DNA of 64,000 bases from Synechococcus sp. RSCCF101 (GTDB lineage Bacteria > Cyanobacteriota > Cyanobacteriia > PCC-6307 > Cyanobiaceae), in the NCBI RefSeq assembly GCF_008807075.1, contig NZ_CP035632.1:1116001-1180000 (forward strand). Direction: 5' to 3'. The notes under the pieces are model-generated. The model had not been told where the DNA came from and made no database searches. It worked only from the letters and a program-made list of their open reading frames with translations. Numbering within the stretch: position 1 is the first letter of the stretch; the number at the start of each line of letters is the position of its first letter. The position numbers were made by a program, and so were the translations under genes. Below are positions 1 through 8,639 of the stretch, in pieces.

Positions 1-486
1 AGCGGCGCCGATGCGCTGATCAGCCTGCACCGGGCCGAAGGCTTCGGGCTGACGCTCGCCGAAGCGATGGCGGCCGAGCTGCCGGTGGTGGCCACCGCCT
101 ACTCCGGAAACCTGCTGTTCATGCCGGAGGGTTCCGCGGCGCTGGTGCCCTTCCGGCGGGTGGTGCTGAGCCGCAGCCACGCCGATTACCGGGCCGGCAT
201 GCACTGGGCCGAGCCCGATGCGGCCGCCGCCGGCCTGGCCCTGCAACGGCTCCGCAACGACCCGGCAGCCCGGCAGCGCCTCGGGGAGGCCGGGCGGCAG
301 GCGGTGGCGGAGGTGCTGGGTCGCGAACCGGTGGCCGCCCGGGTGCGGGAGCAGATCGGCTCACTGCTGCGCTGGGGCGGGCGGCGGGAGCTGCTGGCCC
401 GGCTCCGGCCCGAGGAGCCCCTGGCCCGGCTCAACCAGCCCCTGGAGCCGCTCGCGCAGGGCCCGGGCCCAGGACGGCCCGCATGA
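1..486 (+). CDS. Glycosyltransferase family 4 (group 1), C-terminal part
   Basis: The reading frame is open from the first base, so the gene begins left of the window. The visible 161 residues contain the donor-binding end of a GT-B glycosyltransferase: HRAEGFGLTLAEAM matches the E-x7-E motif, followed by PVVATAYSGN, the usual loop that contacts the nucleotide sugar. A basic, Arg-rich tail follows. The family transfers a sugar from an NDP-sugar, usually in cytoplasmic glycan assembly. The last 126 bases run antisense to the end of the leftward TPR gene. Acceptor and sugar cannot be inferred. Confidence 0.85.
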   Translation, partial: SGADALISLHRAEGFGLTLAEAMAAELPVVATAYSGNLLFMPEGSAALVPFRRVVLSRSHADYRAGMHWAEPDAAAAGLALQRLRNDPAARQRLGEAGRQAVAEVLGREPVAARVREQIGSLLRWGGRRELLARLRPEEPLARLNQPLEPLAQGPGPGRPA

Positions 487-1077
487 GGGCAGGTGCTGCA
501 GCGCCTCGTCCAGATCGAGCGCCAGCACCAGGTGATGCATGGCGTCGGCCTGCACGGCCGCATCCGCCAGCCCCTGGCGGAGCAGCCAGTCGATCAGCTC
601 GGAGCCCTGCACCCGCAGGGCCGCCTGGCAGGCGCCGCTGAGGATCTGGGCCCGGCGGCCCGGCTCCGTGGCGGTGGCGAGGAGGGCCTGGAGGCGCTCG
701 ATCGCCTCGGCGGGCCGCCGATCGAAGAGCACCTCCATCGCGTTGCGCACCGTGAGCGGGCTGTCGCTGCCTTGGCGGAGGGCGGCCTCGTACCCCTGCA
801 GGGCCCCGGTGGGATCGTGCAGGGCGCGCCGCACATCGCCGAGCTTGTGCCAGGTCCAGAAGCTGGTGGAGCCCGCATCCAGGGCGTGCCGGAGGGTGGC
901 TTCCGCCTCCCGGAAGCGGCCCTGCATGAAGCAGGCGTAGCCGAGCAGATCGAGCAGTTCGGGCCGCTCGGGTGCCGTCTGCAGCAGCCGCCGCAGGCCG
1001 CCTTCCGCCACGGGCCAGTCGCCGGCCTCGAGGGCGGCGAGGATCACCGAACGCCAGGAGCGGTCCGCCTCAGCCAT
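361..1077 (-). CDS. Tetratricopeptide-repeat protein
   Basis: A 238-residue protein read from ATG at 1077. This start overlaps the stop of the upstream glycosyltransferase by eight bases, as in a translationally coupled operon; the longer frame upstream is Arg/Pro-rich shadow of that gene. The N-terminal two thirds are TPR-like helical repeats (AALEAGDWPVAEGGLRRLL, GYACFMQGRFREAEATLRHA, KLGDVRRALHDPTGALQGYE). Such proteins act as scaffolds; the partner is not identifiable. The C-terminal 40 residues are Pro/Gln-rich and overlap the convergent glycosyltransferase gene by 126 bases, so the end of one of the two may be degenerate. Confidence 0.75.
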   Translation of the reverse strand: MAEADRSWRSVILAALEAGDWPVAEGGLRRLLQTAPERPELLDLLGYACFMQGRFREAEATLRHALDAGSTSFWTWHKLGDVRRALHDPTGALQGYEAALRQGSDSPLTVRNAMEVLFDRRPAEAIERLQALLATATEPGRRAQILSGACQAALRVQGSELIDWLLRQGLADAAVQADAMHHLVLALDLDEALQHLPSCGPSWARALRERLQGLVEPGQGLLGPEPGQQLPPPAPAQQ

Positions 1078-2278
1078 GGGGATTGGGCGCGGCCAACGAC
1101 CGCAGCAGGGCGAGCTGACGCTCCACAGCCTCCGCCACGCCGTAGCGCGCGGCCACCGTGCGCCGGGCCGCCAGCCGCAGGGGCTGCAGCGGGGCGGGCT
1201 GCTGCAGGGCGCCGCTGATGGCCGCCAGGGTGGCGCCTGGATCACCGGCCGGCACCAGCAGGCCGTTGCGGCCGTGCTCGATCACCTCCTCGGTGGCGGG
1301 GGTGCGGCCGGCCAGCACCAGGGCGCCGCAGCTCATCGCCTCCAGCAGGCTCCAGCTGAGCACGTAGGGCCGGCTGAGGTAGCAGTGCACGCTGCTGATA
1401 CGGAACAGGTTGAGCAGCTGGTCGTGGGGCAGATGGCCCACCAGGTGCAGCCGCGGCCAGGGCAGGGGCCTGGGCAGGGCCTGCAGGGCGTGGCGCAGCC
1501 AGCTGCCGCCGCCGGGGGGCGGGGAGCCGTAGAGCGATTCCTCGCGGCCGGCGATCACCACCTGCAGCTCGGGGAAGGCGGCCATCAGCTCCGGCAGCAG
1601 CGCCACGAAGCGATCGATGCCGCGGGTGTGCTCCAGGCTGCGGGCCGCGAAGCTGAGCACGGGCTGCGCGGCACTGAGGCGGCCACCATCGGGCAGGGTG
1701 AGAACGGCGAAGGGATCGGGCGCGCAGCGGTCGGTGTCGATCCCTTCGTGGATCACGTGCAGCCGGGGCCGGAGCCAGGCCGGGTAGGTGGCCTGCTGAA
1801 AGGCGGTGGCGGTGAGGCCGGCGGCCATGCGGCGGCTGGCCAGGGTCTCGGCCCACTGCAGCAGCTGGCGGGAGCCGATGCTCGCCCGATCCCCGCCGCG
1901 GAGGGCGAGCCCGGCCAGATCGAGCTCCATCACCGCCAGCAGAGGCACCGCAGGGAACACATCATCAAGCAGCAGCACATCGCCCCAGAAGGGGTGAGCC
2001 AGCACCACATCGGGCTGCCAGCCGCCGGCGGCGAGCGCGGCGAAGCAGCGGCGGGCGCGGCGGGCCTGGCGCAGCTGGGCCTGCAGGGGCTCGCGCGCGA
2101 AGCTGGCCCGCAACTCGAGGGCCGGCTGGCCGCCGGTGGCGAGGTAGCGCAGCCCGGGCGTGGCCTCCGGCCGGGCCCGGGCGCCCACAGCGGCCACCTC
2201 GTCGCCACGGCGCAGAAGTTCCGCCAGCAGATGGCGGAACTGGGCGGGGAAGTTCTGGTGAACCAGGAGAACCCGCAA
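1070..2278 (-). CDS. Glycosyltransferase family 4
   Basis: A 402-residue GT-B enzyme. The N-terminus MRVLLVHQNFPAQFRH is the typical first strand and loop of group 1 glycosyltransferases. The acceptor half runs to about residue 190 (HVIHEGIDTDRC is the inter-domain link). The donor half has VVIAGREE, HLVGHLPHDQL and a C-terminal block RPYVLSWSLLEAMSCGALVLA, where the second Glu of the E-x7-E motif is kept in LLEAM but the first is replaced. It is read after the HlyD gene with a gap of about ten bases and overlaps the downstream TPR gene. It probably builds part of the surface glycan or modifies the exported protein; the sugar is unknown. Confidence 0.9.
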   Translation of the reverse strand: MRVLLVHQNFPAQFRHLLAELLRRGDEVAAVGARARPEATPGLRYLATGGQPALELRASFAREPLQAQLRQARRARRCFAALAAGGWQPDVVLAHPFWGDVLLLDDVFPAVPLLAVMELDLAGLALRGGDRASIGSRQLLQWAETLASRRMAAGLTATAFQQATYPAWLRPRLHVIHEGIDTDRCAPDPFAVLTLPDGGRLSAAQPVLSFAARSLEHTRGIDRFVALLPELMAAFPELQVVIAGREESLYGSPPPGGGSWLRHALQALPRPLPWPRLHLVGHLPHDQLLNLFRISSVHCYLSRPYVLSWSLLEAMSCGALVLAGRTPATEEVIEHGRNGLLVPAGDPGATLAAISGALQQPAPLQPLRLAARRTVAARYGVAEAVERQLALLRSLAAPNPHG

Positions 2279-2288
2279 GGGGGATCAC

Positions 2289-3515
2289 TCAGCGGATCGT
2301 GCGCACCGCCCGGGCGCCACCGGTGAAGCGGCTGAACCAGAGCTCCATCAGGCTGGCCTTGTCGAGGCGGAGGTTGGCCACCACGGCCATGCCGGCCTGC
2401 AGCTCGTAGCGCTGGTCATCGGCCTCCAGGTACTGGCGGGCGAGAGCCAGGTTCACCGGGAAGCGGGAGTACTGGTATTCCTGATCGGGCGGGAGGGCAT
2501 CGGTGCCGATGGTGGTCACGGTGCCCTCCAGCCAGCCGTAGGTGTCGCGCCGGTAGGCGGGGAACTCCAGCTCGGCATCCTGGCCGGGCCGCACGAAGGC
2601 CAGGTCCTGATCGGGCACGTAGACCGTGGCCTGAAGGTTGTCGGTGGGCACCAGCTTGAGCAGGGGCTCGGTGGCCGGGGCCAGCAGGCCGGTCTTGGCC
2701 TCCAGGTCAAGGATGGTGCCCTCCACCGGGGCCCGCAGCACGATCTCGCGCAGACGCTGATCGGTGGCCACCTGCTCGGCCGAGTTGCCGGCCATGGCGG
2801 CGGAGAGTTCGGCCTGGCGCTGCGCGGATTCCGCCTCGAGACGGGTGATGCGGGCCTGGGTTTCGCTGATCCGGGCCAGCAGCTGGGCGCGGCTCTTCTC
2901 GGTGTCGAGCACGGCCAGCTGACCGTAGCCACCCTCCTCGGCGAGGGGGCGCAGCTGGGCGAGCTGCTCCTCGGTGAGCGCCAGCTGCTGGCGGTCGCCC
3001 ACCAGCTTGGAGCGCTCCTCCTGCAGGGAGGCCGCCACCCGGTCCACCTCGGCGCGGGAGTTGCGCACCAGATCCTCGGCCTGCTGGAGCAGGGAGCTCT
3101 GACGGGCCTGCAGCACGCGCGTGTCGAGCACCACCAGCACCTGGCCCTCCTCCACGGTGTCGCCTTCTCCCACCAGCACCCGCCGCACCACGCCCTGTTC
3201 GGGCGGTGCGATCTCCTGGGTGGAGCGCTGCGGCTGCAGGCGCCCGGCCACCGGCACCACCCGGTCCACGCGGATCAGGGCGGCGGCGCCCACCAGCACC
3301 AGCACCAGAAAGGAGAGGCTGCCGCCCACGGCGAGCGGAATCCAGGGCGCCCCACGGCTCTCCACCCGCAGATCCTCGGCGAAGGCCCGCGGGTTCGAAC
3401 CGCCGGAGCCGCGCAGGGGCTGGGCCGGGATGGGCTCGGCGGCCTTCGCCCGGCCGGTGGAGGCCGCCGAGCCTCCGAAGCGCAGCTTGTTCAGCCTGTG
3501 GAGTCCTAAGGGCAT
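2289..3515 (-). CDS. HlyD-family periplasmic adaptor of a type I secretion system
   Basis: A 408-residue membrane-fusion protein. A cytoplasmic head of about 57 residues precedes one transmembrane helix (around 58-82, PLAVGGSLSFLVLVLVGAAA). A split biotinyl-lipoyl-like half follows (IAPPEQGVVRRVLVGEGDTVEEGQVLVVLD), then a long coiled-coil hairpin rich in Glu, Gln and Arg (about 130-250), and the second lipoyl half beginning near LRAPVEGTILDL. This is the architecture of HlyD/PrtE adaptors, which link an inner-membrane ABC exporter to an outer-membrane TolC-type channel. It lies 106 bases downstream of the ABC exporter gene, its obvious partner. No TolC homologue is in the window. Confidence 0.93.
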   Translation of the reverse strand: MPLGLHRLNKLRFGGSAASTGRAKAAEPIPAQPLRGSGGSNPRAFAEDLRVESRGAPWIPLAVGGSLSFLVLVLVGAAALIRVDRVVPVAGRLQPQRSTQEIAPPEQGVVRRVLVGEGDTVEEGQVLVVLDTRVLQARQSSLLQQAEDLVRNSRAEVDRVAASLQEERSKLVGDRQQLALTEEQLAQLRPLAEEGGYGQLAVLDTEKSRAQLLARISETQARITRLEAESAQRQAELSAAMAGNSAEQVATDQRLREIVLRAPVEGTILDLEAKTGLLAPATEPLLKLVPTDNLQATVYVPDQDLAFVRPGQDAELEFPAYRRDTYGWLEGTVTTIGTDALPPDQEYQYSRFPVNLALARQYLEADDQRYELQAGMAVVANLRLDKASLMELWFSRFTGGARAVRTIR

Positions 3516-3621
3516 GGTGTGGGTTCCTCGGCAGGCGTCGCAGCGGGGCTCAGGGCCGGTTGATTGCGCTGGAGCCTAAGCAGCACGGCCTGATCCGGTC
3601 AGCCGGGCGGCCTCCCGGCGC

Positions 3622-6582
3622 TCAGGAGAGATCGCCCTGCTGCTGGCGGAAGAGGGTGGCGTAGGCGCCGTCGGCGGCCAGCAGCGCCTCGTGGCGGCCG
3701 TCCTCATCGATGCGGCCGCGGTTCATCAGCAGCACGCGATCGGCATCGCGCAGCGTGGCGAGGCGGTGGGTGATGAAGAGCACCGTCTTGCCGGCGAATT
3801 CCTGGCGCAGGTTGCTGAACACCCGCAGCTCGGTGGCGGCATCGAGCGCCGAGGTGGCTTCATCGAGGATCAGCAGTTCGGGGTTCTGCAGGATCATGCG
3901 GGCCAGGCAGAGGCGCTGGCGCTGGCCGCCGCTCACCCCGGCGCCACGCTCGCCGAGCTGAGTGGCATAGCCGTTCTCCAGGGCCTGGATGAACTCGTGG
4001 GCGCAGGCGATGCGGGCGGCGCGGATCACCGAATCGAAATCGGCTTCAGGGTTGTTGAGGCGGATGTTGTCGAGGATGGTGCCTTCGAAGAGAAGGCTGT
4101 CCTGCGGCACGTAACCCACCAGCTGGCGCAGGCTGCTGAGGCGCACCTTGCTCACATCGTTGTTGTCGATGTACACGTGCCCCGATTCCGGCAGGTAGAG
4201 CCGGTCGATCATCTGGACGAGGGTGCTCTTGCCGCTGCCGCTGAGGCCGGTGATGCCCACGAAGGAGCCGGCCTCGATGGTGCAGTCGAAGCCGTCGAGC
4301 AGCAGGGGCGTGCGGGAGCTGTAGCGGAAGCAGATGTTCTCGAAGCGCACCTCGCCGCGGATCGCATGCAGATCGGGCAGGTCCTGCTCGCTGGGGCCCG
4401 CCTCGGGCATGGCGCGCATCACCTGATCGAGGCAGTCGAGCGAGAGGCGCATCTCCTGCACCCCCTGCCAGAGGCCGAGGATGCCGATCAGGGGCTGCAC
4501 GAAGCGACCGGACAGGATCCGCACGGCGAAGATGGCGCCGATGCTGAGCTGATTGGAGAGCACCAGCACAGCGGCAGTGCCGATCAGGGCCACATCGGCG
4601 AAGCCGGAGAGCGTCTTCGCCAGCTGGTTGAGCAGGGTGCTGAGGCGGGTGAGGCGGAAGTTGGCCGCCGTGAAGCGGCGGTAGCGATCGAGCCAGCGCC
4701 AGCGGGCCTCCACCTCGAAGTTCTGGCTCTTCACGGTGCGAATGCCGCTCAGCACCTCCACCAGATAGGAGCTGGCGGAGGCGCGGTAGCGGTTGCTCAG
4801 TTGCAGCTGCTTCTGAATGATCGGGCTGGCTGTGATGTTGAGCACCAGCACCACGGGAATGAAGGCCAGGATGATCAGGGTGAGGGTGGGGGAGATCAGC
4901 AGCAGGATCACCAGAATCACCAGGGCGAACACGAGGTTCAGGCCCGCCCCCAGCAGCTGCTCGATTAGGAAGCGGCGCAGGCTGTAGAGCTGACTCACGT
5001 TGTAGAGAATCGTGCCCACCTGCCGGGATTCGAAGTAGGGCAGCGGCAGGCGCAGCAGCTGCTCCACCACGGAGGAGCCGAGCCGCACATCCACCCGATC
5101 GGAGAGATCGGCGGTCACCAGGGCCCGGGTGGCACCGAGCACACCGCTCACCAGATTGGCCGCCAGCAGCACCAGGATGATTGGAAACAGCAGCGAGGGG
5201 TTGTTGTTGCCGATCACCACATCGATCACGATCAGCAGTGAGATCGGCAGGGCCGTGTCGAGCAGCTGACCCACGAAGCCGGTGATCAGGATCATCGTGG
5301 TGGCGCCGGGATGGCGGCGCAGCTCGCCCAGAAGCCAGCCCACGCTGAGGGGCTCGCCCTGGCTGCGGGAGGCGGCACCCTCCCGCACCACCAGCAGATC
5401 GAGGCCATCGGGGAAGCGCTGCTCCAGCTGGCTGATGGAGAGGCGGATCTGGCCCTCCTCCGGATGGGCCAGCAGCAGACCGCCGCCGCGGGTGGCCAGC
5501 AGCACCATCACGAAGGTGTCCTCCAGTTCGAGCACGGCGGGCGGCTCGAGCCGGGTGAGCTCCCAGGCCCGGGCACGCAGCGGCCGGGTGTCGAAGCCGA
5601 GGGCTTCGAGCATCAGGCCGATGTGGGTGAGATGCAGCGAGCCGGAGCGCTGCTCGGTGAGCTGGAGGCTCTCGCGGATGCGACGGGCGGCGATGGTGAG
5701 CCCCTTGGCTTCGCAGAGCTGGCGGATGCAGAAGAACGCCTGACCCACCCGGTCGCCGGCCACTTCCCGGCGGCGGCCGCCTCCGGGCAGCGGACCGGCC
5801 TGGTCGGGCTCGAATCCCAGGGCCACCGGATCGGGCGCCTCGGCACTGAGGGCCTCCTCCCGCCGCAGCGGCACCAGCGGGCCGGGGGGCTCTGCCGCGG
5901 CGGCCGCCTCGTCGCCCAGCAGAGCGCGGGGCAGGGCCAGCACACGGGTGGGCAGCCGGTTCACCCGGGCCGGCAGCTGCTGCACCGCCTCGGGCGTGAG
6001 CACGGCGCCGGGCCTGAGGCCATCGGGCGTGCGCGGCCCGCTGAAGATCAGGAGGGGATCGGCGCTGGCCGCTGCGCCGCCGGGCCACACCTGGGAGGCC
6101 TCCACCAGGCTCACCAGGGCCTGGGGATCGAGCGTGCGGCGCTGACCGCTGCGCCGCCAGTGGCCGGCCACCAGCTCGGCGCATTCCTCCGGGCTGGGAT
6201 GGCTCATGAAGGCCTGCCGCAGCTCGTCGTGCTGCTGGAGCAGGGCCAGGGCGGGGGAGGCCGGCACCGCCAGCAGCACCGTGGGCTGGGAGGCCACCAC
6301 GCCGATCTCCCCCTCACCGCGCCAGATGGAGGTCCAGCCCACCCAGGCGCCCGGCTCGATCAGGCCCAGGCTCTGGGGCCCGCCGCCGGGAAGCAGCAGC
6401 AGACGCCGCAGCCGCCCCTCCACCACCAGGGCGGCCTGGGCAGCCAGCTGGCCGGGCCGCTGCAGGGGCTTGCCGGGATCGAGGCGCAGGATCGCGGCCT
6501 CGGCGGCGATGGCCTCGATCAGGGGCTGGGGCAGACCCGCTCCCAGGCCGGAGCGGGCCACCAGGGTGACGAGGCTGCTCAT
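3622..6582 (-). CDS. ABC exporter with cNMP-like and degenerate C39-like N-terminal regions
   Basis: A 986-residue exporter started at ATG 6582, which overlaps the upstream stop as ATGA. Residues ~20-140 resemble a cyclic-nucleotide-binding beta barrel (ALVVEGRLRRLLLLPGGG, GLIEPGAWVGWTSIW). After a variable linker, ~280-405 look like a C39 peptidase-like domain (FFCIRQLCEAKGLTIAARRI) lacking the clear Cys-His catalytic pattern, so it may bind rather than cleave substrate. The membrane domain covers ~420-730. The ATPase domain has Walker A GLSGSGKST, signature VSGGQRQRL, Walker B LLILDEATS and the H-loop ITHR. It should power export with the downstream HlyD adaptor; the RTX protein at 13703 is the likely cargo. 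Confidence 0.92.
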   Translation of the reverse strand: MSSLVTLVARSGLGAGLPQPLIEAIAAEAAILRLDPGKPLQRPGQLAAQAALVVEGRLRRLLLLPGGGPQSLGLIEPGAWVGWTSIWRGEGEIGVVASQPTVLLAVPASPALALLQQHDELRQAFMSHPSPEECAELVAGHWRRSGQRRTLDPQALVSLVEASQVWPGGAAASADPLLIFSGPRTPDGLRPGAVLTPEAVQQLPARVNRLPTRVLALPRALLGDEAAAAAEPPGPLVPLRREEALSAEAPDPVALGFEPDQAGPLPGGGRRREVAGDRVGQAFFCIRQLCEAKGLTIAARRIRESLQLTEQRSGSLHLTHIGLMLEALGFDTRPLRARAWELTRLEPPAVLELEDTFVMVLLATRGGGLLLAHPEEGQIRLSISQLEQRFPDGLDLLVVREGAASRSQGEPLSVGWLLGELRRHPGATTMILITGFVGQLLDTALPISLLIVIDVVIGNNNPSLLFPIILVLLAANLVSGVLGATRALVTADLSDRVDVRLGSSVVEQLLRLPLPYFESRQVGTILYNVSQLYSLRRFLIEQLLGAGLNLVFALVILVILLLISPTLTLIILAFIPVVLVLNITASPIIQKQLQLSNRYRASASSYLVEVLSGIRTVKSQNFEVEARWRWLDRYRRFTAANFRLTRLSTLLNQLAKTLSGFADVALIGTAAVLVLSNQLSIGAIFAVRILSGRFVQPLIGILGLWQGVQEMRLSLDCLDQVMRAMPEAGPSEQDLPDLHAIRGEVRFENICFRYSSRTPLLLDGFDCTIEAGSFVGITGLSGSGKSTLVQMIDRLYLPESGHVYIDNNDVSKVRLSSLRQLVGYVPQDSLLFEGTILDNIRLNNPEADFDSVIRAARIACAHEFIQALENGYATQLGERGAGVSGGQRQRLCLARMILQNPELLILDEATSALDAATELRVFSNLRQEFAGKTVLFITHRLATLRDADRVLLMNRGRIDEDGRHEALLAADGAYATLFRQQQGDLS

Positions 6583-7355
6583 GGGGCCGGCACCTGGAGG
6601 TGGGCCTCGCACCAGGCGCGCCACTGGTCGTTGAGCCAGCGGTCGCGCAGCTCGTTGAGCAGGCGCTGGCGCAGGGCCGCATCGAGGCGGGCCGGGCTGC
6701 GCTCCTCCACCCGGATCAGATGCACGGTGCCGTCGATGTCCACCGGGGGCACGAGGGTGCCGGGCTCATGGCGGCGCAGGATGCGGGCGATGAGGGGGTG
6801 GAGCTGGCTGATGGGCAGCGGCCCCACGAAGCCCCGCCGGGCCCGGTCGGCCGGCTCGCCATGGCGCAGGGCCAGCTCCTGCAGGGTCACGCTGCCCTCC
6901 TGCAACTGGAAATAGAACTCGGTGGCCAGATCGGCATCGCGGAGGCGCAGCAGGCTGAAGCTCACGCTCTCCAGGTCGTTGCGGCGCTCGATGTAGTGGC
7001 CGGCCACCTCCGGTTCCCACACCTGGCGCACGGCAGCGGCCAGCTGATCGGGGAAGCAGGCCAGCTGATCGAGGCTGGTGGGGGGCAGACCCAGCCCGGC
7101 CGAGGCGCGCTCGATCGCCTCGAGATCGCGCAGGCCGTAGCGCAGGCCCCAGGCCCGCAGCCGGGTCGCCAGCTGCTCCGGCTCCTGCGCGGCGGCCAGG
7201 GAGCGCGCCACGCCGGTGTGGCGGATCAGGGCGTTCTGGAGCTGGCGCCGGGCCCAGGGCTGGAGCAGCTCGGCCTCGAGCAGCGGGCCCAGCAGGGCCG
7301 GCTCCGGCAGGGGCACCTGCTGCCAGAGATCCCCGGGTCCGGCGGCCACGGCCAT
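6579..7355 (-). CDS. Parvulin/SurA-like peptidyl-prolyl isomerase of the secretion operon
   Basis: A 258-residue protein with no obvious signal peptide. The N-terminal ~120 residues are helical, as in the SurA/PrsA chaperone arm. Residues ~130-225 resemble a PpiC domain: FSLLRLRDADLATEFYFQL, then GFVGPLPISQLHPLIARIL and PGTLVPPVDIDGTVHLIRVEE, the conserved end of parvulin domains. Its start codon shares one base with the upstream TPR stop and its stop overlaps the exporter start, so the three genes are tightly coupled. The position suggests a chaperone for the exported substrate before passage through the ABC exporter. Some parvulin catalytic residues are not evident, so isomerase activity is uncertain. 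Confidence 0.8.
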   Translation of the reverse strand: MAVAAGPGDLWQQVPLPEPALLGPLLEAELLQPWARRQLQNALIRHTGVARSLAAAQEPEQLATRLRAWGLRYGLRDLEAIERASAGLGLPPTSLDQLACFPDQLAAAVRQVWEPEVAGHYIERRNDLESVSFSLLRLRDADLATEFYFQLQEGSVTLQELALRHGEPADRARRGFVGPLPISQLHPLIARILRRHEPGTLVPPVDIDGTVHLIRVEERSPARLDAALRQRLLNELRDRWLNDQWRAWCEAHLQVPAP

Positions 7356-8077
7356 CAGCGGCCGCCCGAGCCGGCGCCGGCCTTCGCTTCGGCGGCGAAC
7401 AGGTCGCGGAACACCACGGCGGCCCGCTGGAAGTCACCCCGGCGTTCGAGCAGCTCCGCCAGATGCCGGGTGAGGCTGATGTTGCCCACGCTGCGGTACA
7501 CGCCGAGCAGGATCTCGATCGCCTCGCCGTCGTTGCCCATGGCCTCGAGGGTGGTGGCGGCCTGCACGAGCTTGGCCGGTTCGAGGTGATCGCGCCTGGC
7601 CCGGTAGATGCGCAGCACCACCTTGGCGGCGTCCATCTCGCGGCCGAGGGTGAGCAGGGCCAGGGCCAGGTTGGTGAGGGCGGCCAGGGAGGAGGCGGAG
7701 CCCTCGGGCACCTGACGCACGGCACGGGTGAGGGTGGCGCTGGCCGCCTGGGCATCGCCCCGCTTGAGCTCGAGGCCGCCGAGGTTCACCAGCGAGCGGG
7801 CGTGGTTGGGGTTGCGGCTGAGGGCCTGGCGCAGCAGGGGCTCCGCTTCGCCGGGGCGGTTCTGCAGCAGCAGGGTCATGGCCAACAGGCAGAGGCCCTC
7901 CTCATGGGACGCCAGCTCGGCTGGCAGCCGGCGGGCCTCCACCTCCACCTGCGCTGCGGTGCGGGGGGTGAGGCGCTCGCGCAGGGGGCGGATGCGGCTC
8001 TCGATCCGCTCGGTGGCGAGGCGTTGCGGCGACACGGAGCTCAGCTGCCGTTCGGCCGGTGCGGGGGTGGGTTGCAC
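7355..8077 (-). CDS. TPR protein of the secretion operon
   Basis: About 240 residues with several TPR units between ~50 and 220 (LLQNRPGEAEPLLRQALSRN, LGGLELKRGDAQAASATLTRA, LAELLERRGDFQRAAVVFRD). The ATG at 8077 overlaps the upstream gene by 37 bases. A GTG at 8035, eight bases after the start of that gene's TGA, is a reasonable alternative that avoids the overlap and shortens the protein by 14 residues. The stop codon overlaps the start of the parvulin gene. It probably acts as an adaptor within the secretion or glycan machinery; no enzyme motif is present. Confidence 0.8.
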   Translation of the reverse strand: MQPTPAPAERQLSSVSPQRLATERIESRIRPLRERLTPRTAAQVEVEARRLPAELASHEEGLCLLAMTLLLQNRPGEAEPLLRQALSRNPNHARSLVNLGGLELKRGDAQAASATLTRAVRQVPEGSASSLAALTNLALALLTLGREMDAAKVVLRIYRARRDHLEPAKLVQAATTLEAMGNDGEAIEILLGVYRSVGNISLTRHLAELLERRGDFQRAAVVFRDLFAAEAKAGAGSGGR

Positions 8078-8616
8078 CGGGGGGCCGGCGGCGCCAGGGG
8101 CGGCGGGGGCGGAGGTGGCGGGGGCGGTGCGCCGGTCTGAGTCAGCGCGGGGAAGGGGGGCTGCTCGGCTGAGGCCGCCTGCGGCACCCCGGCCCCGCCG
8201 GTGAGCTGGAGCGAGATGAAGGCCTGCCGGAAGAAGAGCGAGGCGAGCTCGGGCTGACCCTGGTTGTTGAGCTGATCGCCCTGGAGAAAGAGGCGCTCCG
8301 CCTGCAGACGGGCATGGTCGGCCTGGGCGGCCGGCGCACTCGCGGGGCTGGGCGGCAGCGGAGAAGGCTGGGAGGGGGCCGGCGTCAGCTGCGGCAGGGC
8401 CGGTGCCAGGGCCCGTTCGGCGGGCGCGGCTGGCGGCGGCTGGGGAGGCTCCAGGCCGCGGGCGCGACGCGACCCTCCGCCGGAGAGGGGCTCGCCACCG
8501 CCGAGGAGCCGCAGCAGAAAGCGCCGCAGGAAGCGGCAGGGTCCGCTGCGGCGGGCGCGCACCCGGCGGAGCACGGCCCGGTCATGCGCCGACAGCTCAT
8601 CGCTGTGAGGTTGCAT
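8041..8616 (-). CDS. Proline-rich protein with a TPR-like helical segment, first gene of the leftward operon
   Basis: A 191-residue protein read from ATG 8616 (MQPHSDELSAHDRAVLRR). A basic N-terminus (RRVRARRSGPCRFLRRFLLR) is followed by a Pro/Ala linker, a helical pair (LFLQGDQLNNQGQPELASLF) and a C-terminal run of about ten prolines. I do not recognise a family. It may tether the downstream secretion proteins through its low-complexity regions. Only 23 bases separate it from the divergent glycosyltransferase start, so both promoters must overlap coding sequence or be very compact. Confidence 0.65.
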   Translation of the reverse strand: MQPHSDELSAHDRAVLRRVRARRSGPCRFLRRFLLRLLGGGEPLSGGGSRRARGLEPPQPPPAAPAERALAPALPQLTPAPSQPSPLPPSPASAPAAQADHARLQAERLFLQGDQLNNQGQPELASLFFRQAFISLQLTGGAGVPQAASAEQPPFPALTQTGAPPPPPPPPPPLAPPAPRCNPPPHRPNGS

Positions 8617-8639
8617 GGTTCCGGCCGGGAATGGCGGCA

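Noticed and set aside
3691-4968. Long plus-strand open frame antisense to the ABC exporter
   Set aside because: His/Gly/Ala/Gln-rich shadow of a gene with clear Walker and signature motifs on the other strand.
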